Assembly: GCA_029268085.1 (NCBI GenBank) | Contig: JAJUHD010000069.1 | Span: 1 to 11,775, forward strand | DNA from: Bacillota bacterium | GTDB lineage: Bacteria > Bacillota > Clostridia > Oscillospirales > Oscillospiraceae | Direction of reading: 5' to 3' | Length of the DNA stretch: 11,775 bases | Shown here: positions 1 to 6,052 of the stretch, in pieces | Layout of the letters: every line of letters begins with the position of its first letter | Position numbering within the stretch: position 1 is the first letter of the stretch | The notes under the pieces: generated by a model | What the model saw: only the letters and a program-made list of their open reading frames with translations | The model's database searches: none | What the model was told of the DNA's origin: nothing | Translations under genes and position numbers: made by a program

Positions 1-72
1 ACAAAATCTTCCGCAGACCCTTTAACGCCCTCGTCACGTGTTTGCTTACCAATATCCTCGAAATATATAATA

Positions 73-113
73 AATCCGAACCCATCACCAATAAGAATGA
101 TGTGGTTCGGATT
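73..113 (-). terminator. Probable intrinsic terminator of tRNA-Pro
   Basis: A 10-bp perfect inverted repeat pairs positions 73-82 with 104-113, and an inner 4-bp pairing (84-87 with 98-101) can extend it. Read on the minus strand it begins 10 nt after the encoded CCA end of the tRNA and is followed by an A/T stretch rich in T (about positions 61-72). The position right behind a single tRNA gene supports a terminator. The long loop and interrupted T tract make it weaker than the other terminators in this window. Confidence 0.55.
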
Positions 114-122
114 ATCATTGTT

Positions 123-199
123 TGGTCCGAGTGACAGGAGTTGAACCTGCGGCCTCTTGAACCCCATTCAAGCGCGCTACCAATCTGCGCTACACCCGG
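123..199 (-). tRNA. tRNA-Pro, anticodon GGG
   Basis: The minus strand folds into a complete cloverleaf of 74 nt plus an encoded CCA (123-125). The acceptor stem pairs CCGGGTG with CACTCGG (one G-U), the discriminator base is A, and U8 is present. The D stem is GCGC/GCGC with a GG in its loop. The anticodon stem is CTTGA/TCAAG around the loop ATGGGGT, giving anticodon GGG followed by G37, which is characteristic of tRNA-Pro. The variable region is 5 nt, and the T arm is GCAGG/CCTGT with loop TTCAACT. It reads proline CCC/CCU codons. It stands alone, with its own promoter upstream and a hairpin downstream. Identity follows directly from the anticodon and fold. Confidence 0.95.
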
Positions 200-208
200 A
201 TATGACCT

Positions 209-224
209 GCGCCATTTATGGCGC
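209..224 (-). repeat. Perfect hairpin in the tRNA-Pro 5' leader
   Basis: A 7-bp perfect inverted repeat (209-215 with 218-224) with a 2-nt centre lies between the tRNA promoter and the tRNA 5' end, 9 nt from the mature end. In the transcript it would sit at the very start of the precursor. It could be a 5' leader stem that affects RNase P processing, or a protein-binding palindrome near the transcription start. Only the sequence symmetry is seen directly. Confidence 0.5.
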
Positions 225-230
225 TTAATT

Positions 231-259
231 ATGCTACCACAATTATAGGTTAAATGCAA
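231..259 (-). promoter_or_regulatory. Promoter of tRNA-Pro
   Basis: On the minus strand a -35 box TTGCAT (254-259; 4 of 6 to TTGACA) is followed after 17 bp by a -10 box TAGCAT (231-236; 4 of 6). This places the start site near position 224, about 25 nt upstream of the mature tRNA. The spacing and A/T-rich upstream DNA fit a SigA-type promoter. A perfect TATAAT within the spacer lacks a -35 box at proper distance. Confidence 0.5.
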
Positions 260-326
260 GACCTTTTTTCGTAAAAACAGAGAAAAAACGAGGAAACAAG
301 AATGCTCAAAAATCTGAAAAACAGGA

Positions 327-368
327 ATATAGCGGCATCCGCCGATGAAAGGATGGATGCCGCTATAT
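327..368 (-). terminator. Terminator of the beta-propeller gene
   Basis: A 14-bp perfect inverted repeat pairs 327-340 with 355-368 around a 14-nt loop. On the minus strand it starts 22 nt after the stop codon of the propeller gene and is followed by a T-rich run with five consecutive T's. This is a classic Rho-independent terminator and separates the envelope cluster from tRNA-Pro. Confidence 0.85.
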
Positions 369-390
369 GATATATTCACACAGATCGTCG

Positions 391-2148
391 TTATGTAAGA
401 TTAACGCCCCAAATAAGTTCAGCACGTGTACCTACGACTATCGTGTTATTATAAACTGCGGGAGAAGCCTCAACGTTGCCGCCGATATCCATCGAATCAA
501 GCACTTTGCCGGTAAGTCCGTCAATAAGGTACATGTATCCGCCCGAAGTGCAGAAAACAAGGTAACCGTTGCCGTCCTTGTCATATACTGCGACAGGGCT
601 GCTCCAGCTGTAGACCTGAGTCTCGATTTCCCAAACAACGGCGCCAGTCTGCTTGTTGAGAGCCACCAGTACGCCTGTGCCGGCATTAGGCGTTCTCGCA
701 ACGGGGACGAAAATAAGATCGGAAAGCTTGTTCTTACCAATTGCAAGAGTACCCTGCGTGCCGCCTGAAACTCCATCCTCAGTGTAGCAGGTGTAATCCT
801 TTTCCCATACGATCTCACCAGTTTCGGCATCGATTTTCCATATTGGAATCGTGGCAGTGCCGCTCATCGGCGCCCTCCAGCCGCCATGGAAAGAAGTGCT
901 TGTGTAGACATAAGGATGGCCGTTCTCAAGCTCAAGCACGGGTGTGCAGTTGGTATCGTCCAGAACATTCTGCACCCAGTCGAGCGTAAGCGTGTTAAGG
1001 TCGAGGCACATAAGGTTACCGCCGTTGTCGGACATTATAATGTGGCCGCGCCAGATAACCGCGCTGTCCTCCATACCGAGCCAGTAGGTTTCCTTCGTCG
1101 TGCGAGTGCCGTTGTATCTCCATTTCACGACCTCAGATGGGTTGATTGAAAGAGTACCGGCCTTTTCATCGTAATTTGTATTTAGCTTAATTATGTAGAG
1201 AATGCCGTTTTCTCCGGGGTAAATCAGTCTGTCTGTTTCCGCATCTACAAGGGCGCTACCGTCAAAGAAGGACAGAGTCCCACGCAGGGAGAAGGGATCC
1301 GATGCACCGAATTCGTACATGACAGAGCAGTCCAAAAGATTAATAATGAAAGCATGTGAGGTGCCGTTTGCACTGTTGTAACCTGCACCGAGGTACATTA
1401 TTGGATAGCCTCTCGGGTCAAGGGCACCCGAACCCTTAAAGGTATAGCCGAGGTATAGATTGTCACGAGTTTTCTGACCTGTCGCGAGGTCAAGGAAATA
1501 GATGTTGCCATCCATCGTGGCATAGATTACCTCAGTAAGGGAAGAAGCGTCTTTTGCCCAGTCGTACATATTCATATGCTGACGGACTTCCTTGGGCCAT
1601 GTCATCATAAGGGGTTGGCCTACCCATCCGCTGCCTGTCCACACTGTGCCGTTCGGAGCCTGCAATGAAGCTGTCTGAACCGTCCAGTGATTGTCGGAAA
1701 AGCTCTTATTAACAATATCGGCTGTCCCGTATGATCCGCTGTTGCGGAAGTTGTTGCCCCGGAAAGTGACGATGCCCTCGACGCTCGTATAGTCCTCGGG
1801 CAGGCCGAAATCAATCTTGTCCTTAAAGCTGTATGAGGAAACACTTTGATCGCCGACCATTATGCCGGTCTCCGCAATAAGCAGTTCGGGTTTTGTCGAG
1901 TCCACAGCCTTCGGATCAAAATCGGGGAAAGCGGGATCGGAGCTTACATCGGGTTCCGGAGTCTCAGATTCAATAGCGGCGACAGGCGTTTCGGCAACAG
2001 GAGATTCCTGAGTAGTTTTCGGCTCAGCAGTGACATTTCTGAAAACAATAACGACCAGTACGCTTAGAAGCGCAATAAAAATAAACAATCCGGCTGTTGA
2101 TGAACGCTGTTTCCCACGGCGGGGCAGTTTTCGCTTATTAGTTGGCAT
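391..2148 (-). CDS. Membrane-anchored PQQ-like beta-propeller protein
   Basis: The 585-residue protein has a basic N-terminus, one transmembrane helix (about 19-37) and a Pro/Glu/Thr-rich linker (about 42-90). The rest is an extracytoplasmic beta-propeller. Recurrent blade signatures of the type GxxYxLDxxTGxxxW appear near 213-225, 313-323, 376-391, 436-450, 491-507 and 536-550, including clear PQQ-repeat units such as WKIDAETGEIVWEK and LNKQTGAVVWE. The fold resembles BamB and quinoprotein dehydrogenases, but I see no evidence for bound PQQ or dehydrogenase activity, so a structural or binding role at the cell surface is more likely. The start is supported by AGGTGGG 6 nt upstream. The gene follows the DUF4358 gene after 79 bp and has an extra promoter there. 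The specific function is unknown. Confidence 0.85.
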   Translation of the reverse strand: MPTNKRKLPRRGKQRSSTAGLFIFIALLSVLVVIVFRNVTAEPKTTQESPVAETPVAAIESETPEPDVSSDPAFPDFDPKAVDSTKPELLIAETGIMVGDQSVSSYSFKDKIDFGLPEDYTSVEGIVTFRGNNFRNSGSYGTADIVNKSFSDNHWTVQTASLQAPNGTVWTGSGWVGQPLMMTWPKEVRQHMNMYDWAKDASSLTEVIYATMDGNIYFLDLATGQKTRDNLYLGYTFKGSGALDPRGYPIMYLGAGYNSANGTSHAFIINLLDCSVMYEFGASDPFSLRGTLSFFDGSALVDAETDRLIYPGENGILYIIKLNTNYDEKAGTLSINPSEVVKWRYNGTRTTKETYWLGMEDSAVIWRGHIIMSDNGGNLMCLDLNTLTLDWVQNVLDDTNCTPVLELENGHPYVYTSTSFHGGWRAPMSGTATIPIWKIDAETGEIVWEKDYTCYTEDGVSGGTQGTLAIGKNKLSDLIFVPVARTPNAGTGVLVALNKQTGAVVWEIETQVYSWSSPVAVYDKDGNGYLVFCTSGGYMYLIDGLTGKVLDSMDIGGNVEASPAVYNNTIVVGTRAELIWGVNLT

Positions 2149-2169
2149 AAATAACCCACCTGACCAGTG

Positions 2170-2211
2170 AAATAGGGAATGTTGACGCCATTATATCAGA
2201 AAAATAGGGAA
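2170..2211. repeat. 10-bp direct repeat around the propeller promoter
   Basis: The identical 10-mer AAATAGGGAA (plus strand) occurs at 2170-2179 and 2202-2211, with start points 32 bp apart, close to three helical turns. One copy fills most of the spacer between the -35 and -10 boxes, and the other lies just downstream of the expected start site. This arrangement is typical of an operator with two same-face binding sites. The regulator is unknown, and chance similarity in A/T-rich DNA is not excluded. Confidence 0.45.
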
Positions 2212-2217
2212 ATGCAA
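2190..2217 (-). promoter_or_regulatory. Promoter of the beta-propeller gene
   Basis: On the minus strand TTGCAT (2212-2217) is followed after 16 bp by a perfect TATAAT (2190-2195) that also carries the upstream TG of an extended -10 (TGATATAAT). The start site would be near 2183, about 35 nt before the start codon. It lies directly behind the stop codon of the DUF4358 gene, so the propeller can be transcribed independently of the two upstream lipoprotein genes. Confidence 0.75.
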
Positions 2218-2227
2218 GCTATATGGA

Positions 2228-2722
2228 TCAGGCAGTCAGAGCCTTTTCAAACGCATCAAAAGCAGCATGCTTATTCTCATCCGAAAGTATGGCATACATC
2301 ACATAATTGCCGAGAATCATGATTTCAGAATTATCGAGCTTTGGGCGCTCCTCCGGCATATACTCCTCCATCCAGGTGTCCTTACGCATTTGGATATAAT
2401 CCCTAACTGCCTGCGTGACGGTCGCGACCTGAGAGGAATCCTTTGCCTTGAAGATGCCGAATTCATCGATGTTGACACCCTTTGAGTTAACTTTAACATC
2501 ATAGCTGTCGTAGTCCGAGACATCCATCTTCATGGAGCCGGAAATATAAGTTTCGGGAACCGATACGAGAGCGTCGTCGCTTAAGACAGCGGCAACGGCT
2601 GATGAAATGTCAGCTACGGCGACATCGTCTTTGACCTTAGCCGTTTTAGCGCCGCAGCCGGTGAAAAGGGAGAGTATCAGTAAAATAGAGATAAATGCAA
2701 GGTGATTTTTTGTCATTTTCAA
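2228..2722 (-). CDS. DUF4358 family lipoprotein
   Basis: This is a small secreted lipoprotein. The reading frame stays open to 2776, but the likely start is TTG at 2720-2722 (AAAGGA lies 9 nt upstream), giving a protein of 164 residues that begins MKMTKNHLAF. ATG at 2714-2716 is the alternative. A hydrophobic signal segment leads to the lipobox LFTGC. The mature part shows the pattern I associate with DUF4358: an N-terminal xVADISSAVAAVL segment, a central FGIFKAKD, a helical region with RDYIQMRK, the stretch PEERPKLDNSEI and the closing GNYVMYAILSDE. DUF4358 proteins are common in clostridia and have no established function. The gene starts 26 bp after the stop of the GDSL lipoprotein gene with no terminator between, so the two are probably co-transcribed. 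The family call rests on recalled pattern, not a search. Confidence 0.8.
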   Translation of the reverse strand: MKMTKNHLAFISILLILSLFTGCGAKTAKVKDDVAVADISSAVAAVLSDDALVSVPETYISGSMKMDVSDYDSYDVKVNSKGVNIDEFGIFKAKDSSQVATVTQAVRDYIQMRKDTWMEEYMPEERPKLDNSEIMILGNYVMYAILSDENKHAAFDAFEKALTA

Positions 2723-2748
2723 TTTGCTCAGTCCTTTTTTCTTATAAC

Positions 2749-3579
2749 TTATTGAAAGCCGTGAGTACGGAGGCAATTTATAACAAGTTTAAAACTGTCC
2801 GCGTTAAGATGGAGGTCATCGCCGTTATCGTAACCCTCGGTCAGCGCTCCGTTCGAGTCCTTAAGCACACTTTCGCTGTCAAGGTATTTAACGCCCGTAG
2901 AATTGGCAATACGCTCTATCCAGATGTTTGCGGCGTCGATCTTCTCATTAGTGATGCCGTTTTCCTCGGGATAGCCCTCGGAAATAGGATAGATCGAATT
3001 GAGGATTATCTTAGTATTGGGACTTGCTTCCTTGATGGCGAGAACGAGATTTGTGTATTCCGTGACGAAATACTCCTCGTCCATAAAGGAAACGCCGTTA
3101 ACGCCAAGTGTTATGAGCATATACTCAGGTTGTTTCTTTGTGACCGCGTCTTTAATGGAGATTTCCGAACCGTCGTCCGGATATACGATCGTTGATGTGC
3201 TCCAGAAAGCAAGCGTCAGTGTTCCGCTGGCGGGCGTCCAGACCTGATTGTCGTTAACAATGTCGTAGTAACCGAGCCCGTAGGTTGTGCTGTCGCCCAA
3301 AAATATGAACTTATCGACATACTCCTGCCCCATGTCTGCGGTCTCCGCGAGACGCGCATCCGTACTTTCTGCTGCCGGCGGGGTCACGCTACCCGGCACC
3401 TCAGAACTATCCGGGCTGGCGGAGGGGGATGCCTCGGCAGCCGGTGATTCGGACGGCGCAGCGCTTGGCTTACCCTTAGCACAGGATGTAAAACCGAGAA
3501 CGAAGAGTGCGACGAGCATGCACAGTATTATAGATGTGGACCAGAAAAAATAAATGCCTTCCTTTTTGCTTTTTCTCAT
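2749..3579 (-). CDS. SGNH/GDSL-type esterase lipoprotein
   Basis: The 276-residue protein is probably exported and lipid-anchored. A basic start is followed by a hydrophobic helix (about 11-30) and a lipobox ending at Cys33 (FTSC). A Ser/Pro/Ala/Glu-rich linker spans about 36-75. The SGNH hydrolase domain has block I FLGDSTTYG with nucleophile Ser97, a block III Asn in TLGVNG (Asn161), and block V DDLH with Asp254 and His257 as the remaining catalytic residues. The block II Gly is probably within the 119-122 region. These residues suggest an active serine esterase, perhaps removing acyl groups from cell-wall or capsular sugars; the substrate is an inference. The start is set by GGAGG 5 nt upstream. 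It is the first gene of the envelope cluster, behind a good promoter. Confidence 0.88.
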   Translation of the reverse strand: MRKSKKEGIYFFWSTSIILCMLVALFVLGFTSCAKGKPSAAPSESPAAEASPSASPDSSEVPGSVTPPAAESTDARLAETADMGQEYVDKFIFLGDSTTYGLGYYDIVNDNQVWTPASGTLTLAFWSTSTIVYPDDGSEISIKDAVTKKQPEYMLITLGVNGVSFMDEEYFVTEYTNLVLAIKEASPNTKIILNSIYPISEGYPEENGITNEKIDAANIWIERIANSTGVKYLDSESVLKDSNGALTEGYDNGDDLHLNADSFKLVINCLRTHGFQ

Positions 3580-3654
3580 GTATACCTCCGATATGGGGAC
3601 AATGCTCTGATATTCTGCACAGATTTTGTAGATGTCAAAATGGAACTTCTTATA

Positions 3655-3683
3655 ATTCTATCACCGGATAATAAGAGTGTCAA
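3655..3683 (-). promoter_or_regulatory. Promoter of the lipoprotein operon
   Basis: On the minus strand a perfect TTGACA (3678-3683) is separated by exactly 17 bp from TAGAAT (3655-3660, 5 of 6). The start site would be near 3648, leaving a leader of about 70 nt before the GDSL gene. A second perfect TTGACA occurs at 3633-3638, but the sequence 17 bp further on (GAATAT) is a poor -10, so I regard it as doubtful. Confidence 0.8.
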
Positions 3684-3761
3684 TATTTTGCAGCCAGGGA
3701 AGTATAGGTTCGCAGGCAGAACGGAAGCAATGGTTTTTGACAGCGGAAATAAAAATAACTA

Positions 3762-3785
3762 GGCCGGAATCAAGCGATTCCGGCC
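3762..3785 (-). terminator. Terminator of the EF-G-like gene
   Basis: A 10-bp GC-rich perfect stem pairs 3762-3771 with 3776-3785 around a 4-nt loop, 20 nt behind the EF-G-like stop codon. On the minus strand it is followed by TAGTTATTTTTATTT. On the plus strand it is also followed by a run of six T's slightly further on, so it may act in both directions, although no plus-strand gene ends here. Confidence 0.88.
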
Positions 3786-3805
3786 CTATAAATTGTTTTT
3801 TATAA

Positions 3806-5845
3806 TTAGTCTTCATCGCCGGAGGCGAGAGCCTTGGCTTCTTCAATGATCTTCTGCTGGACGGAAGAGGGAGCTTCGCTGTAGCGGATGAACTCAAGTG
3901 TGAAGCTTCCTCGGCCCTGCGTCATGGAGCGGAGGTCTATAGCGTAGCTCGACATCTCTGCCATGGGAACTTCTGCCTCAACGACCTGCATACCCTCGTG
4001 TGCGTTCATGCCGAGCACGGTGCCGCGGCGTTTGGAGGAAATATCGGACATGATGTCGCCCATGTTGGCATCAGGAATGGTGACCTTGAGCAGGCCGATC
4101 GGTTCCAAAATGACCGGGGATGCGTTTACAAGCTCTTTATAAGCAAGGCTTGCTGCGGTCTTGAATGCCATTTCGGAGGAATCGACAGGGTGGAAGTCTC
4201 CATCGTAGAGGACGGCCTTCAGGAAGACCATCGGATAACCTGCCAAAACGCCCCTCTGCGTGCACTCGCGCAGGCCCTTTTCAACCGCGGGGAAGAAGTT
4301 CTTCGGAACGCTGCCGCCGAAGACCTCGTCTGCAAAGATCATCTCTTCCTGTTCATCCTGCGGTTCGAAGCGGATCTTAACGTCCGCGAACTGACCGTGA
4401 CCGCCGGTCTGCTTCTTATGACGGCCGTGAGCCTCGAACGTTTTGCGTATCTTCTCGCGGTAAGGTACACGAGCGGGAGACAGCTCAACTTCAACGCCGA
4501 ACTTATTCTTAAGTTTGGAGCAGAGAATGTCGAGGTGCATATCGCCGGCGCCGGAGATGACGAGCTGATGCGTCTCCGGGTTGTTGACAAATGTAAAGGT
4601 AAGGTCCTCTTCCGCAAGCCGGGAAAGACCCATTGCGATCTTGTCTTCCTGACCCTTTGTTTTGGGCGCGATCGCCATTGAGTAGCAGGGAGGAGTATAG
4701 GTGATGCCGGGCAGAGCCTTGTTGAACGAGGGATTGCAGAGAGTGTCGCCGGTCTTGGAATCGGAGAGCTTGGAAACAGCGCCCAGATCGCCGCAGGTCA
4801 CCTCGTTGACCTCGATGTTCTTCTTGCCCTGCATGACATAGATGTGGCCGATTTTTTCGCTCGTTCCGGTGCGGGGATTGACGAGCGTCATTTCGTTTGT
4901 GATCTTGCCTGAAACGACCTTGAATAGGCTGAATTTGCCGTACTGGTCAGAAATGGTCTTATAGATGATCGCAGCGGAGGGGCCGCCCTCATTGACCGTC
5001 TCACCGCCCTCGGAGGGAATGGGAAAGTAGTTGACGATAGCGTCGAGCAGGAGGGAAATGCCCATAAATGTGAACGCGCTGCCGCAGAATACGGGGCAGA
5101 TGGAACCATCGCGCAGACCTTCGGCAAGAGCGCCGGCAAATTCGGCGGGCGTAAACTCTTCGCCGCCGAAGAACTTGTCCATAAGCTCCTCGCTGGTTTC
5201 AGCAACGCCTTCGGCCAGCGTATTGTAAAGCTTGTTAAGCTCGGCTTTCATGTTTTCGGGAACTGGGATTTCGGAGCGCTTGCCCTTCGCATCGAAGGAA
5301 TAAGCCTTCTTTGTCGCAATCTCGATAAGCCCTGTGATCTTGTCTCCGTTAAGAATGGGGGCCACCATGGGGCATACGGAAACGCCGAATTTCTCACGCA
5401 GGGAACTGAACGCCTTATCGAAGTTCGCGTTCTCTTCGTCAGACTTGGAAATAAAGATTGCGCGGGGCTTTTTAGCCTCGGTGAGCATCTTCCATGCCTT
5501 TTCAGCGCCGACGTTGAGACCGTCCTTCGCTGAACAGACGATGATGCCGGCATCGGCAACGCGGAGAGCCTGGCTGACTTCGCCGGAAAAGTCGAAGTAA
5601 CCCGGAGTATCGATTATATTTATCTTAACGCCGTTGTATTCGCAGAACATTGCAGAATCGGCAATACTGATCTTGCGGCGGATTTCTTCCGAGTCAAAGT
5701 CGGAAACTGTCGTGCCGTCAACGACCTTTCCGAGTCTGTCGGTCGCGCCGGTCATATAGAGGATGCTTTCTGCAAGGCTCGTCTTTCCGTTGCCTCCGTG
5801 ACCCAATAGGCAGATGTTTCTGATCTTGTTTATTGCATAGCTCAT
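3806..5845 (-). CDS. EF-G-like translational GTPase (paralog class)
   Basis: The 679-residue protein has all five EF-G domains: GTPase domain with P-loop GHGGNGKTS (15-23), domain II (about 290-385), domain III with SGAGDMHLDI (431-440), domain IV starting near TGGHGQFADV (480-489), and domain V (about 580-665). It differs from canonical EF-G in key places. The P-loop is not GHIDAGKTT, switch I lacks the RGITI motif (RRKISIADS at 56-64), switch II is DTPGY (79-83) with Tyr83 where EF-G has the catalytic His, and the NKMD motif reads SKSD (133-136). These are features of the EF-G-like/EF-G2 class, whose role is unclear and which often accompanies a normal fusA elsewhere in the genome. It is therefore unlikely to be the main translocase. 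AAGGAG lies 12 nt from the ATG. It is monocistronic. Confidence 0.9.
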   Translation of the reverse strand: MSYAINKIRNICLLGHGGNGKTSLAESILYMTGATDRLGKVVDGTTVSDFDSEEIRRKISIADSAMFCEYNGVKINIIDTPGYFDFSGEVSQALRVADAGIIVCSAKDGLNVGAEKAWKMLTEAKKPRAIFISKSDEENANFDKAFSSLREKFGVSVCPMVAPILNGDKITGLIEIATKKAYSFDAKGKRSEIPVPENMKAELNKLYNTLAEGVAETSEELMDKFFGGEEFTPAEFAGALAEGLRDGSICPVFCGSAFTFMGISLLLDAIVNYFPIPSEGGETVNEGGPSAAIIYKTISDQYGKFSLFKVVSGKITNEMTLVNPRTGTSEKIGHIYVMQGKKNIEVNEVTCGDLGAVSKLSDSKTGDTLCNPSFNKALPGITYTPPCYSMAIAPKTKGQEDKIAMGLSRLAEEDLTFTFVNNPETHQLVISGAGDMHLDILCSKLKNKFGVEVELSPARVPYREKIRKTFEAHGRHKKQTGGHGQFADVKIRFEPQDEQEEMIFADEVFGGSVPKNFFPAVEKGLRECTQRGVLAGYPMVFLKAVLYDGDFHPVDSSEMAFKTAASLAYKELVNASPVILEPIGLLKVTIPDANMGDIMSDISSKRRGTVLGMNAHEGMQVVEAEVPMAEMSSYAIDLRSMTQGRGSFTLEFIRYSEAPSSVQQKIIEEAKALASGDED

Positions 5846-5905
5846 GTGGGGGTTTCTCCTTACTTCATATATTTAACCTGACTCGGTCAAAATTCATACG
5901 TAAAG

Positions 5906-5934
5906 ATTATACACGGGAGAAGTGTCATTTGCAA
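5906..5934 (-). promoter_or_regulatory. Promoter of the EF-G-like gene
   Basis: On the minus strand TTGCAA (5929-5934) and a perfect TATAAT (5906-5911) are separated by 17 bp. The start site would be near 5899 with a leader of about 54 nt. The terminator of the preceding gene ends some 70 bp upstream, so the EF-G-like gene is a separate transcription unit. Confidence 0.8.
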
Positions 5935-6004
5935 CAATATTTTTATGCTGTACTGTGGGAATATTCATCATTTTTGTCGTATAGGAAAGAAAGGCGAGGA
6001 AGCG

Positions 6005-6041
6005 AAAACCGGTCCTCCGAGGGCGGCGGAGGACCGGTTTT
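6005..6041 (-). terminator. Terminator of the metK-rlmB-membrane protein unit
   Basis: A perfect 14-bp stem (6005-6018 with 6028-6041) has a GGTCCTCC core and a 9-nt loop, and begins 12 nt behind the stop codon of the ATPase-like gene. The A4 and T4 ends lie in the stem, so the T tract is part of the hairpin arm and is followed by CGCTTCC on the minus strand. The same hairpin on the plus strand is followed by TATTCAGTG, so it is roughly symmetrical. Confidence 0.85.
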
Positions 6042-6052
6042 ATTCAGTGTTT

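Noticed and set aside
1..85. A minus-strand frame open to the left edge, with a TTG at 50-52 preceded by GAGG
   Set aside because: Only 17 codons are visible, the ribosome site is too close to the TTG (3 nt), and the protein start resembles nothing I know. It might be the start of the next gene, but it cannot be supported from this window.
123..199. tRNA-Pro as integration site of a mobile element
   Set aside because: The tRNA is complete with CCA, and I find no repeat of its 3' end in the window, no integrase and no shift in base composition.
391..2148. Quinoprotein (PQQ-dependent) alcohol or glucose dehydrogenase
   Set aside because: The propeller repeats are present, but the protein lacks a cytochrome domain, the vicinal Cys-Cys pair and the metal/PQQ ligands I would expect; a non-enzymatic propeller is more likely.
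3633..3638. Second TTGACA as a tandem promoter for the lipoprotein operon
   Set aside because: At 16-18 bp spacing no -10 box better than 3 of 6 is present, so a real promoter is unlikely.
3998..4681. Plus-strand reading frame of 227 codons opposite the EF-G-like gene
   Set aside because: It mirrors codon-position bias of the EF-G-like gene. No start signal and no recognisable domain.
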